Assembly (NCBI GenBank): GCA_947468665.1
Contig: CANILH010000014.1
Coordinates: 1 to 52,350 of the forward strand
Source: Oligoflexales bacterium
GTDB lineage: Bacteria; Bdellovibrionota_B; Oligoflexia; Oligoflexales; RGVZ01
Length of the DNA stretch: 52,350 bases
Direction: 5' to 3'
Position 1 is the first letter of the stretch. Each line of letters starts with the position of its first letter. The translations under genes were made by a program, and so were the position numbers. Below are positions 38,549 to 47,113 of the stretch, one piece after another. The notes beneath the pieces are model-generated. The model was given only the letters and a program-made list of their open reading frames with translations, made no database searches and was not told where the DNA came from.

Positions 38549-39607
38549 ATGTCCAATACCCTAGTGCCAAATCAAAGTATTCTGTCTCTTATCAAAACTG
38601 GCACCAAACTCTGGCTCGACAGTGTTGATCCGGATCTTGTGGCTTCCAATGTCAAAATGGGCGTTTCTGGTGCCACAAGTAACCCCATCATCATCTCCGA
38701 CCTCATCAAATCCGGACGCTTTGATAAAAGCATTCATGAGTTTACCCGGGCGGGATTTGACGCCGAGACCGCTGCATGGAAGGTCACAGATCTGCTTGTG
38801 GCTGACGCCGAGGCCGTCTTCAGGCCAATCTTTGACAAAACCAAAGGCGATGACGGCTACGTAAGCTTTGAGCTTGATCCACTGCTTGAGGATCAAGCCA
38901 ACACTCTCAGCGTCCCAGAGCGGGCCCGCCGCTATGTAGAGCTCGCCAAATCCTGGTCCAAAGGCCACCCCAACCGCATGATCAAGGTTCCCGCGACACC
39001 GGGAGGCCTCGCCGCTGTGGAAGACATTACCGCAGCGGGCATTCCTCTTAACGTGACGTTGATTTTCTCTGATCGCCAGTACAAGACGGCCCGCGATGCG
39101 GTCTGGCGCGGCGCGAAGAGGCTCAAAAATCTCGATCACCTCAAAAGTGTCTACAGCATCTTCGTCTCTCGAATCGACGTTTACACAGCGAGCAAATACC
39201 CGGGCCTCTCACCTGACGCACAGGGTCTCGCGGGAATCCTGAACGCGCAGTTACTCTGGCAGGAAAACCAAAAATTCTGGGCTGAGCACAAGACGCCACT
39301 CAAACAAGAAATCATCTTCGCGAGCACCGGCACCAAAAACCCGGCCGATAAACCTTGGAAATATGTCGCCGCCCTCGCCGGGAGTGATATCCAGACCAAC
39401 CCACCGGCGACCAACGACGCCATCGCCAAAAGCAGCGAGACGTTCACAGGCCAAATTAATCAGCTCCCCGCAAAATTAATTGTTGAAGAACTCCTAAGTA
39501 AAATAGACTGGATCAAGTTAGAGGAGGACCTCATGCGCGACGGCCTCGCTAAATTCGCAGACCCGCACAAGACTCTCATTGAGCTTGTGTCAAAGAAAGC
39601 CCATTGA
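38549..39607 (+). CDS. tal: Transaldolase-family protein
   Basis: A 352-residue TIM-barrel enzyme that transfers dihydroxyacetone units in the pentose phosphate pathway. LWLDSVDPDLVASNVKMGVSGATSNPII, the Schiff-base Lys in RMIKVPATPGGLAAVEDITAAGIPLNVTLIFS, VSRIDVYTASK and FASTGTKNP are typical. The fold is that of the longer Tal type (without the fused glucose-6-phosphate isomerase). CAGG is upstream of the ATG. The next gene starts 8 bases after its stop, so the two are probably co-transcribed. Confidence 0.9.
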   Translation: MSNTLVPNQSILSLIKTGTKLWLDSVDPDLVASNVKMGVSGATSNPIIISDLIKSGRFDKSIHEFTRAGFDAETAAWKVTDLLVADAEAVFRPIFDKTKGDDGYVSFELDPLLEDQANTLSVPERARRYVELAKSWSKGHPNRMIKVPATPGGLAAVEDITAAGIPLNVTLIFSDRQYKTARDAVWRGAKRLKNLDHLKSVYSIFVSRIDVYTASKYPGLSPDAQGLAGILNAQLLWQENQKFWAEHKTPLKQEIIFASTGTKNPADKPWKYVAALAGSDIQTNPPATNDAIAKSSETFTGQINQLPAKLIVEELLSKIDWIKLEEDLMRDGLAKFADPHKTLIELVSKKAH

Positions 39608-39614
39608 TCACGCC

Positions 39615-40406
39615 ATGACCCATCAGGTCTCACCCCATGCAGTTGTTGGACTCGGAGCGCTCGGTCGGGCATTGGAGTCTTTTTTACAGGGCACTCCCAC
39701 TGAGAATCCCGCCGCGATTTTATTCGCCGTGAAGGCCTTTGATCTTGAAGCCGCACTTCGGGAGCACGAGGCGAAGTGGCCTAAAGAAATCCCATTTGTG
39801 ACACTCTGTAACGGTTATATCTGGTCCGTGATCGCAAAACTAAAACCAATCCTCAAAGACCGTCCGATCCGGATCGGCATGACCACCATCGGAAGCACCA
39901 TCAAGTCTGACGGCACCATTGAGGTCTTCTCGGCCGGAACGATGACCGCCTGGGGCAATTGGGGGCTATCGAAACCGCGTCCATCCGAGGGCGAGTTGCG
40001 ACTTCTACGTCGATTCCCCAAAGGTCAATGGATCGATGACATTAGACCTCACATCCGCCAAAAATGGATTTTCAACACCGTTATTAACACGCTCGCGGCC
40101 GCTCACAGACTTCCCGATAACGCCACGTTAAAAAAACACCGCGATGAGGCGACTGAGATATTCGCGGAGTCCATGCAACTCGCCGATAAAATTTGGCCAG
40201 ATCTGCCCTGGGACATCTCAGGCGAAGATCTCTCAAAAAAACTTTGGGATGTCGTCAACGTCACCGCGCGAAACGAGAATAGCATGGCCCGGGATATGAG
40301 GCTAAATCGCCCGACAGAGAGTGCCTATCTGGCGGGAATCGCTGAACAGCATGATGGGTTCCCGGGGCTCAAACGCCTGCATAGCCTCATCGCGCTAAAA
40401 ACATAA
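39615..40406 (+). CDS. Ketopantoate reductase-like protein (PanE/ApbA family)
   Basis: A 263-residue NADPH-binding protein with the nucleotide motif HAVVGLGALGRAL at residues 8-20. Other motifs are AVKAFDLEAAL, VTLCNGYIW, KWIFNTVINTLAAAH with the catalytic-type Lys, and the PanE C-terminal signature ENSMARDMRLNRPTESAYLAG. PanE reduces ketopantoate to pantoate for CoA synthesis. The segment between the Rossmann motif and AVKAFD is shorter than usual, so part of the cofactor domain is compact or lost. The ATG at 39615 has only a weak AAAGAAAG site; an upstream TTG at 39579 is possible. Confidence 0.78.
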   Translation: MTHQVSPHAVVGLGALGRALESFLQGTPTENPAAILFAVKAFDLEAALREHEAKWPKEIPFVTLCNGYIWSVIAKLKPILKDRPIRIGMTTIGSTIKSDGTIEVFSAGTMTAWGNWGLSKPRPSEGELRLLRRFPKGQWIDDIRPHIRQKWIFNTVINTLAAAHRLPDNATLKKHRDEATEIFAESMQLADKIWPDLPWDISGEDLSKKLWDVVNVTARNENSMARDMRLNRPTESAYLAGIAEQHDGFPGLKRLHSLIALKT

Positions 40407-40432
40407 ACCGCTCAAGGCAAGGAATTCACGAC

Positions 40433-40978
40433 GTGATCAAACCACAATCATTTTATCGCCACTACAAAGACAAACCCTACCGTGCCCTTGGCATCGCTCA
40501 TCATAGCGAGACTCAGGAGGAGCTAGTGCTCTATGAGGCACTTTATCCCAATGACCTCGGACCACTCTGGGTGCGCCCCCGCAAGATGTTTGAGGAAAAA
40601 CTCGCTGATGGCATTACCGAGAGATTTCGCCTGGACACGGAAGCCAACAGGCGTCATCCCGTCCAGCGTCAGCTTGATGCCTACAATGCCTGTGACATCA
40701 AGACATTTATTGATTGCTTTACTGACGATGTCATCATTGAGGACGCGGTAACCGGCAAACCCCACCTTCAGGGCCGCGACAAAATGGAAGAAGAGTACGG
40801 CAAAATGTTCGCGTCATGCCCGAACCTCCGCTGCACTGTTTTGAAAAGAATGGAATTAAATCAAACCGTCATCGACGAAGAGTCTATAGACGGACACCCG
40901 CGCGGTGACGGCGTCAGAACCATCGCCATTTACCACTTAAGGGGCGATAAAATCGCCCGGGTTCAATTTATAATGTGA
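40433..40978 (+). CDS. DUF1653 domain fused to a SnoaL/NTF2-like domain
   Basis: The first 60 residues match DUF1653 (FYRHYKDKPYRALGIAHHSE, EELVLYEALYP, LWVRPRKMFEEKL). Residues about 75-181 form a SnoaL/steroid isomerase-like cone (RQLDAYNACDIKTFIDCFTDDVIIED, GRDKMEEEYGKMFASCPNL, YHLRGDKIARVQFIM). The GTG start at 40433 has AAGGAA upstream. Each part is known alone; the role of either is poorly defined. It is 26 bases after the panE-like gene and probably in its operon. Confidence 0.8.
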   Translation: MIKPQSFYRHYKDKPYRALGIAHHSETQEELVLYEALYPNDLGPLWVRPRKMFEEKLADGITERFRLDTEANRRHPVQRQLDAYNACDIKTFIDCFTDDVIIEDAVTGKPHLQGRDKMEEEYGKMFASCPNLRCTVLKRMELNQTVIDEESIDGHPRGDGVRTIAIYHLRGDKIARVQFIM

Positions 40979-40986
40979 CTTGAGGA

Positions 40987-41736
40987 TCAACGCTGCAGAT
41001 CGTCCACGACATACTGAGCCGTCTGTTGCCAGATTTCCGGATCAACCTCGATCACGGCGTGAGCGCCAAAAATGTTGGTCCAATTGGCGTTATATCCCCG
41101 TTCCAGATTCTCATTGGCTGTCGAAATACTTTCGGAATGAAGAAGCGGGAACTCAACCTGAAACCAGTTCGTCCAATGTTTAGCGCGTTGGCCGATCATC
41201 GTTCCAAAAGCCGTCAGATCCGCCGGTGCCTCACGACAACCAGGAGCGTCACCAGAAACAACTCCTCCAGAAAACACAAGCGGCCCGCAGTTGACAACAC
41301 TGATGGGGTCAATTGTGACAAGATTGCGATAGTTAAGCTGAGCTACTTTGCGAACGAGATCCATCGCGGTCCAGCCGCCATGGGAATGCCCCAATACATA
41401 AACAGGAGCGTTGTCACCAGCGAGTCTGGCCGCGTCTTTGACGACTTTATGAAAGTCCGCGCGTGTCATGCTTTCGTTGCTGTAGTCCAGCTCGGGAGCT
41501 GTAACATATATCTCGTCACTGCCAAGGGCGTAACAAGTCCGGACAACGACAGGAGACTGGCCTGTTAAATGAGTGACTTGGTCCACCATGTCATCGATGA
41601 AACGACTAGCCTTCACTTCACTTGTTTGCCCATTCAGGAAGCAAGATCCAAAGCCAGCGCTGAACACGAAAACCGGCCTGGCAAAAGCCGGCACGGCAAT
41701 TAAAATCATGAGCATCGAGAATAAAATCTTATTCAT
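40987..41736 (-). CDS. Secreted alpha/beta-hydrolase-like protein
   Basis: A 249-residue exported protein (signal MNKILFSMLMILIAVPAFA, cleavage near residue 19) with the nucleophile elbow GHSHGGW (residues about 116-122), and LVTIDPISVVNCG as the likely acidic residue strand. Candidate catalytic His residues lie near the C-terminus (FGAHAVIEVD). A lipase/esterase-like activity is inferred from the GxSxG elbow only. AGAGGA precedes the ATG by 7 bases. It converges with the DUF1653 gene. Confidence 0.72.
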   Translation of the reverse strand: MNKILFSMLMILIAVPAFARPVFVFSAGFGSCFLNGQTSEVKASRFIDDMVDQVTHLTGQSPVVVRTCYALGSDEIYVTAPELDYSNESMTRADFHKVVKDAARLAGDNAPVYVLGHSHGGWTAMDLVRKVAQLNYRNLVTIDPISVVNCGPLVFSGGVVSGDAPGCREAPADLTAFGTMIGQRAKHWTNWFQVEFPLLHSESISTANENLERGYNANWTNIFGAHAVIEVDPEIWQQTAQYVVDDLQR

Positions 41737-41830
41737 AGTAAGATCCTCTAAAATAATAAAAAGCGACAGTCCGCCCCTAGTATCAAGAATCTTGCGTCTC
41801 CATCAACCGAATTATCATAACCCACTGAAA

Positions 41831-42466
41831 TCACGTCTGATCAGACGTCTCTTCGGGACTTTTTGGTGTATCCAGAGCCTTCAAAGCCTTATGGACCGAG
41901 CCGACTGACATGTCGAGCTCCCTAGCGATACCTTTATAGCTTAGGCCAGACGCCCGCAGCTCGCGAGCTCTGGCCATCACGTCATCCGTCACTTTCACAG
42001 GAGCCCCGAGCACCACTCCGCGGCGCTTTGCGGCTTCAAGACCACTACGCACCCGCGCCACAATCGTGTCGCGCTCGATCTCCGCGATCTCAGCAAACGC
42101 GGCCAGCATCGTGCGGCGGAAAGGGTTGGAGTGACCCAGATTTAGTACGGGCTGCGTAACGGAGATAAACCCGACGCCGCACTCGTCAAGTTCCAATAGA
42201 GTCTTAATGGCCACTGTGGCGTTACGACTCAGACGGTCCAGCCGGTACACGACAATCGTATCAATGGAACGGTTGACCGCGAGCGTCAGAAGTTCTTTGT
42301 AGCCCGGGCGATTCTCGTGTTTACCAGATACACCCTCGTCTTGAATGACGTGTACACTTTTTGGCTTTTTAGGCAGCTCCGCCAGCCACCGCTCGACCGT
42401 GACCTTTTGGCTGTCAAGATCTTGCTTATCCGTTGAAACCCGGTAATAAATGGCGATGCGTTCCAT
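41831..42466 (-). CDS. Small serine recombinase (resolvase/invertase family)
   Basis: A 211-residue site-specific recombinase. The catalytic Ser is in YYRVSTDKQDLDSQ (residue 10), Arg residues lie in YRLDRLSRN, then EIAEIERDTIVARVRSGLEAAKRRGVVLG leads to the C-terminal helix-turn-helix (LSYKGIARELDMSVGSVHKAL). It should cleave and rejoin DNA through a phosphoserine at short dyad sites. GGAG precedes the ATG. A perfect 16-bp palindrome covers its last codons. No inverted repeats or transposase were found at its edges. Confidence 0.9.
   Translation of the reverse strand: MERIAIYYRVSTDKQDLDSQKVTVERWLAELPKKPKSVHVIQDEGVSGKHENRPGYKELLTLAVNRSIDTIVVYRLDRLSRNATVAIKTLLELDECGVGFISVTQPVLNLGHSNPFRRTMLAAFAEIAEIERDTIVARVRSGLEAAKRRGVVLGAPVKVTDDVMARARELRASGLSYKGIARELDMSVGSVHKALKALDTPKSPEETSDQT
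41833..41848. repeat. Perfect 16-bp palindrome at the recombinase 3' end
   Basis: ACGTCTGATCAGACGT reads the same on both strands and covers the final codons and stop region of the recombinase gene. It may be coincidental, a coding constraint, or part of a recombination site. Confidence 0.4.
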
Positions 42467-42531
42467 GAGGCTCCGACCAAATCAAAGTGATGACCGTAGT
42501 CTACCAAATTATAGGAATTTCGTCACCGCGC

Positions 42532-43110
42532 TTACTTCGCCTTGGGCTTTTTGCCGTCCGCAGCCTTGAGTTCCGTGATGGCGGCCGCGACGTTCTTGGC
42601 GTCCATTGATGGATCCACGTCCTCAAAGTGCTTACGCACCACAAGAGCGCTGTCCAAAATAAACGTCTGACGCTTGGCCATGGTCACAACCGGCATCTTC
42701 ACATCGTACATTTTGATGATTTTTCCGTCGGCGTCACTGATGAGGTCAAAGGTCATCTTGTGCTCGTCGTGAAATTTCTTTTGTGCCACCACGTCATCAG
42801 CGCTGATGCCGTAGACCATGGCACCCTGATCACGAATGACCTTGATTGAGTCGCGGAAGGCGCATGCCTGTTTCGTGCAGCCTGGAGTACCGGCCTTGGG
42901 ATAAAAGAACAATACCGTATAGCCCTGTCCTTTGCGGGACTCGAGTTTGAATTCCTGTCCGTCTTGATTTTTGGCAGTAAACAGCGGAGCGGGTTTGCCG
43001 ACAAACGTCTCGGCGAAAGAGGTTTCAGAAAAAGTGAACGCTGCGGGCACCATGGCCGCGCCGCAAAATACTATTGTCGAGACCAAAAGTTCCTTAATAC
43101 GTGCATTCAT
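42532..43110 (-). CDS. Periplasmic peroxiredoxin, Bcp/PrxQ type
   Basis: The 192-residue protein has a signal peptide (about 1-33) and a PrxQ domain. FVGKPAPLFTAKNQDGQEF is followed by the peroxidatic Cys in GTPGCTKQACAFRD, with the resolving Cys five residues later as in E. coli Bcp. ISADDVVAQKKFHDEH and RQTFILDSALVVRKHFEDVDP complete the domain. It reduces hydroperoxides, here outside the cytoplasm, so an exported thiol partner would be needed. GAGAGG precedes the ATG. It lies 65 bases upstream of the recombinase gene on the same strand. Confidence 0.9.
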   Translation of the reverse strand: MNARIKELLVSTIVFCGAAMVPAAFTFSETSFAETFVGKPAPLFTAKNQDGQEFKLESRKGQGYTVLFFYPKAGTPGCTKQACAFRDSIKVIRDQGAMVYGISADDVVAQKKFHDEHKMTFDLISDADGKIIKMYDVKMPVVTMAKRQTFILDSALVVRKHFEDVDPSMDAKNVAAAITELKAADGKKPKAK

Positions 43111-43335
43111 CGCTTACCTCTCCAGATGGGGTGTGATTCAGGATACTCAATGAGGCCAGTTTAACCTAATCGACCATAAACTGACCATAAGGAATCAATT
43201 TTTAACGTGGCGCCGTAAATTGCAGTCTGCCAAATGACATATCTGGTGTTATTTTCTACATCAGTCATCTGTATTGTCACTCTGACTTTACCTTGGTAGA
43301 TTTTGAGCGATTAACAAAACAAACGAGGAATCCCC

Positions 43336-43848
43336 ATGCGCCATTGTTGTCTCCGTGGTTTATTGATTGCCACTCTGTCGCTTGTAATGACCGCGCCTGC
43401 CTATGCGGAAACTCCTCCCGATGCTGCTCCCAGCGCAACCTCCGAACCCGCTCCCAAAAACCCCTATAGCCGTGGTACGGGCAAAAAAGTTATGGGAATC
43501 GTGATGATTCCAGCCTCGGTTGCGGTAGGCCTCACGATTGCTCTTATTCCTTCCCTTAATTATTGCACCCAGTCCTATGAGGAAACACACCGAGCGCAAT
43601 GCGCCCGTGAAGATCAAGAGCGGCAGACCATGTTATTCGTCGGCGGTGCAGTGATCGCGGGAGGCGTCATCGGCGGCATTCTGCTGCTGAAATCCGGCCG
43701 CAGCGAAGGCCGTCAGTGGAAAGAGTGGGAAGCCGAACACGGCGCCGGACAGACCTCCCCCACCAAGGACGACAGGACCTATATACCCAACGTGACACCA
43801 TGGATCGCCCGCGGCAAACGCGGCCTTACCCTGACCTGGGCGATTTGA
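43336..43848 (+). CDS. Exported/membrane protein of unknown function
   Basis: A 170-residue protein with a signal peptide (MRHCCLRGLLIATLSLVMTAPAYA), a Pro/Ala-rich linker, two hydrophobic helices (about 49-73 and 95-116) separated by a Cys-containing loop (NYCTQSYEE, AQCARED), and a basic C-terminus ending TLTWAI. The terminal Trp-x-x is reminiscent of outer-membrane protein ends, but the helices argue against a barrel. CGAGG-type site upstream. The first 65-bp repeat begins 6 bases after its stop. Confidence 0.6.
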   Translation: MRHCCLRGLLIATLSLVMTAPAYAETPPDAAPSATSEPAPKNPYSRGTGKKVMGIVMIPASVAVGLTIALIPSLNYCTQSYEETHRAQCAREDQERQTMLFVGGAVIAGGVIGGILLLKSGRSEGRQWKEWEAEHGAGQTSPTKDDRTYIPNVTPWIARGKRGLTLTWAI

Positions 43849-43854
43849 CCTCGT

Positions 43855-43919
43855 CCGCCACCAAAGTTTCACTCCGGCGTCAGTGGTAGCGCCTTGTTTT
43901 TAGGCTTCACCTTCGACAG
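43855..43919 (+). repeat. 65-bp dispersed direct repeat, copy A
   Basis: Begins CCGCCACCAAAGTTTCACTC and ends CACCTTCGACAG, containing the 39-bp hairpin core at 43879-43917. It lies between two convergent genes, directly after the stop at 43848. Compared with copy C, the right arm has two changes that weaken the stem. Confidence 0.9.
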
Positions 43920-43994
43920 CTTTTAAAATCATCAGCACAAAAGCCGGTTTCTTGCGCACGACCATCAAACACGGCATTTTTGAGCTGAGTTCAA

Positions 43995-44849
43995 TTAACA
44001 GGCCTCAATTTTGGCAAATGCCGCTTTAAAAAGTTCGATGCTCCAGGCATCCAGGCGATCTTGATCTTTAATAAATGGTCTTACGTCACGTTTAAGCTCA
44101 TCCATATTTAAGGCCTCTACTTTGTTATTCAGGAGAACTCTCAGCATCGCGAGATCCATGCTTTGTGGATCCTTCCAATTCCCTGATTGCCTCGCGCGAC
44201 ACTCTAAGTGTTCCAAATGTACTGGTATATCCCGCCCAACATACCACAACAGGTCATACCAATCGCGCCCCTTTAAGTTTCTCACGCGTGGTCTGAATAA
44301 AAGCGCGTGCAACTTTCCGGCAAAAAGATCAGGCAACGCGAAAGTTTTGACAGAAAAAGGAATGGGCTGAAAATGCTGTTTTGCCTCGGTTAGGAACCCC
44401 AAAGGGGGGTCAGTATCGACCTCGATTTTTATACGACACACTTTGTCCTTGTGAGTTTTCCACTGAGTACCAAATTTCAACATATGGATCATAGTGTTGG
44501 CTTTTATGAACGCCGACTCTATCGTAGTGTCCAAAACTTTAGATTTCCGTTCAAAGACCGTCTCGATATCAAAGCTCGCGAGTTCCGTTGTAATTGATTT
44601 TTCATATCTCTCTAGCGTGAATTTTGGGTCGGACTTGAGCAGCGAGAAGTCAAGATCTTCAGAAAAGCGGTCCAATCCGTGCAAAATGCGCAGCGCGGTA
44701 CCTCCATAAAACGCGGCATGTTCAAAAAACTTAGCGCGCCAAAGTCCAAGTAAAGCAATTTCTTGAATGATCTCCCGCAACGCGCGCTCTTGATCCTCAA
44801 TACTTTTGCACTGATATTTCGCAAGCATACTCTTGATCGCGCTGTTCAT
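43995..44849 (-). CDS. abiEii: AbiEii-type nucleotidyltransferase toxin
   Basis: A 284-residue member of the AbiEii/MenT family. The nucleotidyltransferase signature GGTALRILHGLDRFSEDLDFSLL (GG-S/T-x9-DxD), the acidic motif KIEVDTDPP and the C-terminal LFAGKLHALLFRPRVRNLKGRDWYDLLWYVGR are intact. AbiE systems cause phage abortive infection by toxin-mediated stasis. It overlaps the upstream AbiEi gene as TAATG and lacks its own promoter. Confidence 0.9.
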   Translation of the reverse strand: MNSAIKSMLAKYQCKSIEDQERALREIIQEIALLGLWRAKFFEHAAFYGGTALRILHGLDRFSEDLDFSLLKSDPKFTLERYEKSITTELASFDIETVFERKSKVLDTTIESAFIKANTMIHMLKFGTQWKTHKDKVCRIKIEVDTDPPLGFLTEAKQHFQPIPFSVKTFALPDLFAGKLHALLFRPRVRNLKGRDWYDLLWYVGRDIPVHLEHLECRARQSGNWKDPQSMDLAMLRVLLNNKVEALNMDELKRDVRPFIKDQDRLDAWSIELFKAAFAKIEAC

Positions 44850-45472
44850 TATTTCAATTCCTTATTTAAAAGCGCCAATGCGTGAATGATCGGCCGTCGA
44901 AATCGCCTTGCCAATTCCTGGAGAACCTTCGCGTTCATTTTACGAATGCTGTCTTTTTCAATGCGAAGGCTGTATTCCAAATATTCTAAAAGCTCAGTTG
45001 TGGAGCTAATATCTTTGTCGAAGATCGTATCCACAAGTGATTTTTCGGGAGTGGCTAAAAGATAGTTACGCTCGTTATCTATGCTGACTGCCATAAAGCC
45101 AAATGCGTAGCGCTCATGGGATAGATGTTTATAATCAAAATGCCCAACCTCAGTCTTAAAAGTTTTTGAAGGCTTCATGGACACGCTTGTTACAAGTGAC
45201 ACCCTCTCTGGGATCAATCCATGAATGGACAATGCGAATTCCCGCGAAATATACGAGGGCCCATAAATTAGATTTGCCAAAACCCCCTCTGAAAATGGGC
45301 CCCAGTCCTTGGGGTTTTTGACATAGAGGCCCTTTTTTACGCGGATGATCTCCTCGCTGCGCAATAAAGCCTTAATTTTAGACCATGGTTGACTATAGCT
45401 TTTCAGCAAGCTCATCAATATATTATAGTCAAATTCATTGGTTGCGACATTCTTTAGGCTAAATTTGTCCAT
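44849..45472 (-). CDS. abiEi: AbiEi-type antitoxin and repressor
   Basis: The 207-residue protein has a winged-helix N-terminus (LLKSYSQPWSKIKALLRSEEIIRVKKGLYVKNP), followed by SYISREFALSIHGLIPERVSLVTSVSM as in AbiEi proteins, and a C-terminal domain that neutralises the toxin. It should repress its own promoter by binding inverted repeats, two of which lie just upstream. The ribosome binding site GGAG at 45477-45480 lies between the near repeat and the start codon. Confidence 0.88.
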   Translation of the reverse strand: MDKFSLKNVATNEFDYNILMSLLKSYSQPWSKIKALLRSEEIIRVKKGLYVKNPKDWGPFSEGVLANLIYGPSYISREFALSIHGLIPERVSLVTSVSMKPSKTFKTEVGHFDYKHLSHERYAFGFMAVSIDNERNYLLATPEKSLVDTIFDKDISSTTELLEYLEYSLRIEKDSIRKMNAKVLQELARRFRRPIIHALALLNKELK

Positions 45473-45482
45473 TAAATATACT

Positions 45483-45511
45483 CCGTATCTGTATTATTAT
45501 TACAGATACGG
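45483..45511. promoter_or_regulatory. AbiE operator 1
   Basis: CCGTATCTGTA and TACAGATACGG form a perfect 11-bp inverted repeat with a 7-base AT spacer, ending 11 bases from the abiEi start. It is the stronger of two related dyads, consistent with autorepression by AbiEi. Confidence 0.8.
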
Positions 45512-45527
45512 CGTAATAAATAAAGTG

Positions 45528-45554
45528 AGTATCTGTATTTTTATTAAAGATACT
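45528..45554. promoter_or_regulatory. AbiE operator 2
   Basis: AGTATCTGTA and TAAAGATACT repeat the same dyad with one mismatch and the same 7-base spacing. The centres of the two dyads are about 44 bases apart, near four helical turns, allowing binding on one face of the DNA. The plus-strand hydrolase gene starts at 45636, so it may share control. Confidence 0.75.
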
Positions 45555-45635
45555 ATCTGTTTTCGGGCCTCCCCATGATAAGAGAATGGCGCTAAATAAT
45601 TTTGCTCCTTACCAGGAGCGATTTGGGAGTCTTAA

Positions 45636-46859
45636 ATGTTTAATATATCAGGCACATTGGCAATTTTACTGGCGACCTTTTTCACTCTTCAAAACGCTCC
45701 CGCGTTCGCTTGGCAGGCACAGCAATTTTCCATCCCCACCGCAGACGGCAAAACCACCATCACCGGTGAGATCGATTATCCAGATGCCGCCACGGAGCAA
45801 CCAGGCAAACTCTGGCCCACAGTCGTCATGATTCCCGGCACGGGGCTATTTGACCGTGACGTCAACTTTGGAAACTCTGGCACCCCCCGCGACATGATTT
45901 TTCGTGACCTTGCGGAACAGTTTACAGCGGCGGGAATCGCGGTGGCACGAATGGATTACCGCGGAGTGTTGTGTAACAAGCTTACCGTGCCGCCATGCCC
46001 GGACTGTGATACGCAAGCCAAGAAAAAAGCGCATTTTTATAAATCTTGCTTTCGTAACGACATCCGAAAGGAAGTCACAACCAGCAATATTGAAGAGGAC
46101 ATTGTCTCGGTTTTCGACTACACGCTAGCACAACCTGCCGTTGATCCATCTCGACTCGCCATCTTCGCCCATTCTGAGGGTACATTTCATACCGCTCGTC
46201 TCATAGGTCAAAACCGCGTGCATCCAACAGGCTTACTCCTCATGGGACTTGCTGCTGAAAGTCCAGCATCTATCATTCACTGGCAAATCGCGGGCCGTCC
46301 TATGAAAATTCTTGAATGGGACATAAACTCAGACGAAAGACTTACAAATGACGAGATCCAAAACGGCTGGGCGACAGACCGATTTTTTCACGGCCTTGGC
46401 GTCACGCTTGAGCAAATAGTGTCGCCGGATGGCTTTTGGCTTAAGTCTGATATCGAACGAATGCGTGAAGACGACTACAAAGCGACCGCCGAAGATGCTA
46501 TTGCCATTCCGGACAACGCACCTTGGCCAGAGCAGAAGACCCCCGATGACGTCATCATGGCGAGTCAACAGTGGTGGAAATGGTTTTTCACCGACCATCG
46601 CTCGACGCTGGATGATCTCGTTCAATTTGACGGACAAATCATAGCCCACAATGGCACGTTCGACTCCCAGACACCTGGTGATCGCGAGTTAGGTTTTGTC
46701 CAGGCGCGGGCAGCAGAATTCAAACTCCCGCCAAAGTGCGTCTTACATCAAGGCGTAGGACACGGCATGAGTCCTGCCAGCCCCACCTACGGGCCACTCG
46801 ACGAGACAGTTCGCGCCTCGATGGTTGAGGATTTGAAATCACTTTTGCTCGTCAAATGA
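45636..46859 (+). CDS. Secreted alpha/beta hydrolase
   Basis: The 407-residue protein has a signal peptide (about 1-26, ending NAPAFA). An alpha/beta hydrolase fold is suggested by TVVMIPGTGLFDRDV (oxyanion strand), AVARMDYRG, the nucleophile elbow FAHSEGTF, and a C-terminal HQGVGHGMSPAS with the likely catalytic His. AHNGTFDSQTP may carry the acidic residue. A Cys-rich insertion (CNKLTVPPCPDCDTQ, KSCF) is unusual. GGGAG precedes the ATG. Substrate unknown; ester or peptide bonds are plausible. Confidence 0.78.
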   Translation: MFNISGTLAILLATFFTLQNAPAFAWQAQQFSIPTADGKTTITGEIDYPDAATEQPGKLWPTVVMIPGTGLFDRDVNFGNSGTPRDMIFRDLAEQFTAAGIAVARMDYRGVLCNKLTVPPCPDCDTQAKKKAHFYKSCFRNDIRKEVTTSNIEEDIVSVFDYTLAQPAVDPSRLAIFAHSEGTFHTARLIGQNRVHPTGLLLMGLAAESPASIIHWQIAGRPMKILEWDINSDERLTNDEIQNGWATDRFFHGLGVTLEQIVSPDGFWLKSDIERMREDDYKATAEDAIAIPDNAPWPEQKTPDDVIMASQQWWKWFFTDHRSTLDDLVQFDGQIIAHNGTFDSQTPGDRELGFVQARAAEFKLPPKCVLHQGVGHGMSPASPTYGPLDETVRASMVEDLKSLLLVK

Positions 46860-46908
46860 GGAAGTCCCTGCGCCGCTTTCCAGCGACAGCTACAGCTCCA
46901 CTCTCAGT

Positions 46909-46973
46909 CCGCCACAGACGTTTTACTCCGGCGTCAGTGGTAGCGCCTTGTTTTTAGGCTCTACCTTCGACAG
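46909..46973 (+). repeat. 65-bp dispersed direct repeat, copy B
   Basis: Same length and ends as copy A, with hairpin core at 46933-46971. The outer left part is more diverged (CAGACG for CCAAAG). It lies in a 254-base gap between convergent genes; the rest of that gap holds nothing recognisable. Confidence 0.9.
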
Positions 46974-47113
46974 AGCTTAAATATCCGTTGCGATTTGGGT
47001 GCTTCCTAAGTGAGACCTGTAAAATTTATCGTGCGCGTGGGATCCTGGATGCCTTTCGTTCGTCTTAGACGTGATGCCGACAACCCAAATTCAGAATCGA
47101 CTTCTGTACGGTC

